6,984 nt of DNA. It comes from Bacillota bacterium (lineage in GTDB: Bacteria > Bacillota > Clostridia > Christensenellales > Aristaeellaceae). The stretch spans positions 1 through 6,984 of the forward strand of contig JAEWNM010000194.1 in the NCBI GenBank assembly GCA_023392755.1, given 5' to 3'. Position numbers and translations under genes: made by a program. Every line of letters begins with the position of its first letter. Within the stretch, counting starts at the first letter, position 1. The notes under the pieces were generated by a model that was not told the origin of the DNA, did not search any database, and saw only the letters and a list, made by a program, of their open reading frames with translations. Shown here piece after piece: positions 4,392 to 6,984 of this stretch.

Positions 4392-6206
4392 ATGACCCGG
4401 GAAGACATTCGCAATATAGCCATTATCGCCCACGTGGATCACGGCAAGACCACCCTGGTGGACCAAATGCTCAAGCAGGGCGGCGTATACCGCGAGAACC
4501 AGCAGGTTGTAGACCGTGTCATGGACTCCAACGACCTGGAGCGGGAGCGGGGCATTACCATACTGAGCAAAAATACCGCCGTGCACTACGTCGACACGCG
4601 CATCAACATTGTGGATACACCCGGTCACGCCGATTTTTCCGGCGAGGTGGAGCGGGTGCTCAAAATGGTGGACGGTGTGCTGCTTTTGATCGACAGCTTT
4701 GAGGGCCCCATGCCCCAGACGCGCTTTGTGCTGAAAAAGGCGCTTGACCTGCAATTGAAGGTGCTCATTGTGATCAACAAGGTGGACAGGCCCGACGCGC
4801 GCTGCGAGGAAGTGGTGGGCGAAATACTGGACCTGCTCATCGACTTGAACGCCGACGAGAGCACCATCGAGCATCCCATACTGTATGTATCGGCCCGCAA
4901 GGGAACAGCAACGCTGGATTTGAATGAGCCCTGCGAAAACCTGAAGCCGCTGTTTGATGCGATATTGAAGTACATACCCGCCCCGGTGGGCGAGATGGAC
5001 GGCCCCGCCCAGGTGCTGATTTCCACCATCGACTACAACGAATATGTGGGCCGCATCGGCGTGGGCCGCATTGCCAGGGGCACCCTGAAGGAAGGCATGA
5101 CCGTTTTGCACACCAATATGGAGACGGGCTTTGTCAGCCAGCCCTGGCGTTTAAACGGCCTGTTCCGCTACGACGGGCTCAAGCGCGTGCCCGCCCCGGA
5201 GGTGGGCATGGGCGATATCGTGGCGCTTACCGGCATGGAGGATTTGTCCATCGGCGATACGGTGTGCGACCCTTCGAAGGTGGAAGCGATGCCCTTTGTG
5301 CGCATCAGCGAGCCTACGGTGAAGATGAGCTTTTCCGTAAACGACAGCCCCTTCGCCGGCCGTGAGGGCCAGTTCGTTACCAGCCGCCATTTGCGGGCGC
5401 GGCTGTTCAAGGAGCTTCAAACCGACGTTTCGCTGCGCGTTACCGAAACCGACAGCCCGGATACCTTTGAGGTGTGCGGCCGGGGCGAATTGCACCTTTC
5501 CATACTGATTGAAACCATGCGCCGCCAGGGGTATGAGTTTCAGGTTTCCAAGCCGGAGGTGCTGTACAGGCAAATCGAAGGGGAAATGTGCGAGCCCATC
5601 GAGCGGATGGTGGCCGATGTGCCCCAGGCCTATGCCGGGGCGGTGATCGAAAAGATAGGCCGCCGCCGGGGCGTGCTTGTCACCATGGGCGGCGGCGACC
5701 GGGTGCGGCTGGAGTTTCTTGTCCCCTCCAGGGGCCTGTTCGGGTACCGGTCCGAATTTTTGACAGACACGCGGGGCGAGGGCATCATGTCCGCCGTGTT
5801 CGACGGCTATGAGCCGGTAAAGGGCGATATTCCCCACCGCAATGTGGGCGCGCTGGTGTGCTTTGAAACAGGCGAATCCACATCGTACGGGTTGTTCTAT
5901 ATCCAGGAGAGGGGCACGCTGTTTCTGGGCTCGGGCATCCCCGTATACTCCGGCATGATCTGCGGCCAGAACGCGCGGCCCGGCGACCTGGTGGTGAACG
6001 TGTGCAAGAAAAAGCACGTGACCAATACCCGCAACGCCGCCTCCGCCGAGGAAAGCCTGCGGTTGATCGCCGTGCACCCCCTCACGCTGGAGGAATGCCT
6101 GGAGTTTATTGACGATGACGAGCTTTTGGAGATTACACCTAAATCACTGCGCATGCGCAAGCGGCAATTGAACCATGACATGCGTATGAAGGCCAACAGA
6201 AAGTAA
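4392..6206 (+). CDS. typA: Translational GTPase TypA/BipA
   Basis: Encodes 604 aa, the usual TypA length. TypA is a ribosome-associated GTPase of the EF-G/LepA group that helps large-subunit assembly and growth under cold or other stress. The GTPase motifs are G1 AHVDHGKT (13-20), G2 RGITILS (53-59), G3 DTPGH (75-79), G4 NKVD (129-132) and G5 SARKG (167-171). A beta-barrel domain II (about 195-290) and EF-G-like domains III and V follow. The TypA-specific C-terminal domain is recognisable by KKKHVTNTR (539-547), the place of the usual K-x-K-x-x-TN-x-R motif, and DELLEITPKSLRMRKR (576-591). This tail separates it from LepA, EF-G and the tetracycline-protection proteins. The start at 4392 gives MTREDIRNIAIIAHVDHGKT, matching family N-termini. 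The gene is intact, ends in TAA, and converges on the peptidase gene with a 32-bp gap in which I see only a 4-bp GCCG/CGGC stem, too weak to call a terminator. The tandem with prfC links two factors that use the same ribosomal site. Confidence 0.97.
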   Translation: MTREDIRNIAIIAHVDHGKTTLVDQMLKQGGVYRENQQVVDRVMDSNDLERERGITILSKNTAVHYVDTRINIVDTPGHADFSGEVERVLKMVDGVLLLIDSFEGPMPQTRFVLKKALDLQLKVLIVINKVDRPDARCEEVVGEILDLLIDLNADESTIEHPILYVSARKGTATLDLNEPCENLKPLFDAILKYIPAPVGEMDGPAQVLISTIDYNEYVGRIGVGRIARGTLKEGMTVLHTNMETGFVSQPWRLNGLFRYDGLKRVPAPEVGMGDIVALTGMEDLSIGDTVCDPSKVEAMPFVRISEPTVKMSFSVNDSPFAGREGQFVTSRHLRARLFKELQTDVSLRVTETDSPDTFEVCGRGELHLSILIETMRRQGYEFQVSKPEVLYRQIEGEMCEPIERMVADVPQAYAGAVIEKIGRRRGVLVTMGGGDRVRLEFLVPSRGLFGYRSEFLTDTRGEGIMSAVFDGYEPVKGDIPHRNVGALVCFETGESTSYGLFYIQERGTLFLGSGIPVYSGMICGQNARPGDLVVNVCKKKHVTNTRNAASAEESLRLIAVHPLTLEECLEFIDDDELLEITPKSLRMRKRQLNHDMRMKANRK

Positions 6207-6238
6207 ACACGCTGCCGTTTTCCGGCCTATGCGCGTTT

Positions 6239-6931
6239 TCAGTCCCTGCGCCTGGCCATGGCCAGCAGCCGCAAAAGCTGCAGCACCGCCGTCACGGCGG
6301 CGGCTACATAGGTCAGCGCGGCGGCGTCAAGAACGGCCTTGACCTTGGGGGCCTCCTCCCGGGTTACGTAGCCCCCTGTTTCCAGCATGGCCATGGCCCG
6401 GCGGGAAGCGTTGAACTCCACCGGCAGGGTGATGAAAGAAAACAGCACCGACAGGGCGAATACCACGATGCCCACAAACATCAGCGGTTTCCAGCTGAAA
6501 ATGAGCCCCGCCAGAAACAGCGGGAAATACAGCTGGCTGGAGAAGGAGACAAAGGGCACCACGGCGTTGCGCAGCTTCATGGGGCCGTACTCCTCCAGCT
6601 GCTGCATGGCGTGGCCAGCCTCGTGGGCGGCTATGCCCAGCGCGGCCAGGCTGGAGGAGCGGTATACGCCCTCGGAAAGCCGCAGCACCTGGGCACGGGG
6701 GTCGAAATGGTCGGAGAGCATGCCCTGGGTTTGCTCCACACGTACGCCGCCGTTGTTGTTTTCCACAAGAATCTGGCGGGCCACTTCGCTGGCGGGCCGG
6801 CCGTTATAGGACGCGACCCTGGTATATTTGGCATAGGCGCTCCTGACCTTGTACTGTGCCCACAAGCCCAGAATAAGGCCGGGCAAAATGTACAGCCAGT
6901 CGTAGGGCGAAAAGAAAAATGGAAGATACAT
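6239..6931 (-). CDS. yugP: YugP-family membrane zinc metallopeptidase
   Basis: Encodes 230 aa, close to the roughly 225-aa family size (Pfam Zn_peptidase_2, typified by Bacillus subtilis YugP). The zinc-binding catalytic motif HEAGH is at residues 103-107, with H103, H107 and E104 as expected metal ligands and catalytic base, and the family block LPVEFNASRRA at 169-179 probably gives the third ligand (E172). DHFDPR at 74-79 is also typical. Membrane segments are likely at about 10-26, 124-142, 147-168 and 206-224, so it is an integral membrane protein; its physiological substrate is not established. I chose the ATG at 6931 because AGGAGG lies 7 nt upstream of it. The longer frame from 6961 would start within the 6947-6960 palindrome and has no visible site. 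The gene is intact and GC-rich like prfC and typA, so it is probably native. Confidence 0.92.
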   Translation of the reverse strand: MYLPFFFSPYDWLYILPGLILGLWAQYKVRSAYAKYTRVASYNGRPASEVARQILVENNNGGVRVEQTQGMLSDHFDPRAQVLRLSEGVYRSSSLAALGIAAHEAGHAMQQLEEYGPMKLRNAVVPFVSFSSQLYFPLFLAGLIFSWKPLMFVGIVVFALSVLFSFITLPVEFNASRRAMAMLETGGYVTREEAPKVKAVLDAAALTYVAAAVTAVLQLLRLLAMARRRD

Positions 6932-6938
6932 GGCAAAA

Positions 6939-6960
6939 CCTCCTGATGGCAAAGTTGCCA
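6939..6960 (-). promoter_or_regulatory. yugP ribosome binding site and adjacent palindrome
   Basis: AGGAGG (6939-6944 on the minus strand) is 7 nt before the start codon and fixes the yugP start at 6931. Immediately upstream lies TGGCAA-AG-TTGCCA (6947-6960), a 6-bp inverted repeat around a 2-bp centre that could be an operator or a small mRNA hairpin. No promoter boxes are clear before the window ends. Confidence 0.6.
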
Positions 6961-6984
6961 AAATGGTGGCTTAATAGCGAATCC

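Noticed and set aside
4248..5111. 287-codon minus-strand open frame opposite typA
   Set aside because: Antisense shadow rich in His/Val/Gln, as expected from the reverse of typA codons; no known domain.
5151..6077. 308-codon minus-strand open frame opposite typA
   Set aside because: Long but antisense to conserved TypA domains; composition is that of a shadow frame.
6207..6238. Shared terminator between typA and yugP
   Set aside because: Only a 4-bp GCCG/CGGC stem is present, with no adjacent T-run strong enough on either strand.

Overview
The window looks like chromosomal DNA from a Bacillota bacterium, probably class Clostridia with a fairly GC-rich genome. The reasons are the strong AGGAGG/GGAGG ribosome binding sites, a YugP-type zinc peptidase, GC-rich coding sequence that still often uses ATA for isoleucine, and intergenic spacers full of short GC-rich dispersed palindromes. 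I cannot name a genus from the sequence alone.

Layout. (1) Positions 34-54 hold an intrinsic terminator that probably closes a gene lying to the left of the window. (2) From about 115 to 1850 the DNA becomes markedly AT-rich. This island holds one complete gene on the minus strand (321-1520), encoding a 399-aa protein with a HEPN-type R-N-K-V-A-H motif, and it has its own recognisable promoter at 1579-1607. Composition and isolation suggest horizontal acquisition, and a defence or RNA-cutting role is possible but unproven. (3) Positions 1841-1955 hold a GC-rich hairpin-bearing intergenic repeat. (4) A good sigma-A promoter (2069-2098) is followed by a leader of about 280 nt packed with inverted repeats, including a terminator-like hairpin, an interleaved (pseudoknot-capable) pair and a hairpin just before the Shine-Dalgarno. 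The leader runs into prfC (2389-4011), peptide chain release factor 3. (5) The 380-bp spacer 4012-4391 is a mosaic of repeats: two 22-bp perfect inverted copies 212 bp end to end, a second dispersed-repeat-like motif between them, and a 14-bp palindrome resembling a parS site that lacks its central two bases. (6) typA/bipA (4392-6206), another ribosome-binding translational GTPase. (7) A convergent yugP-like membrane zinc metallopeptidase gene (6239-6931, minus strand).

How the genes work together. RF3 and TypA are both translational GTPases that act at the factor-binding site of the ribosome: RF3 recycles class-I release factors, and TypA supports ribosome assembly and stress adaptation. Their tandem same-strand arrangement makes a small translation module, although the wide spacer means co-transcription is not certain. 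The YugP-like peptidase and the HEPN protein have no visible functional link to them. The most interesting parts for a second look are the HEPN gene in its AT-rich island, the structured prfC leader (a possible attenuator or an inserted palindromic element), and the inverted-repeat element before typA.
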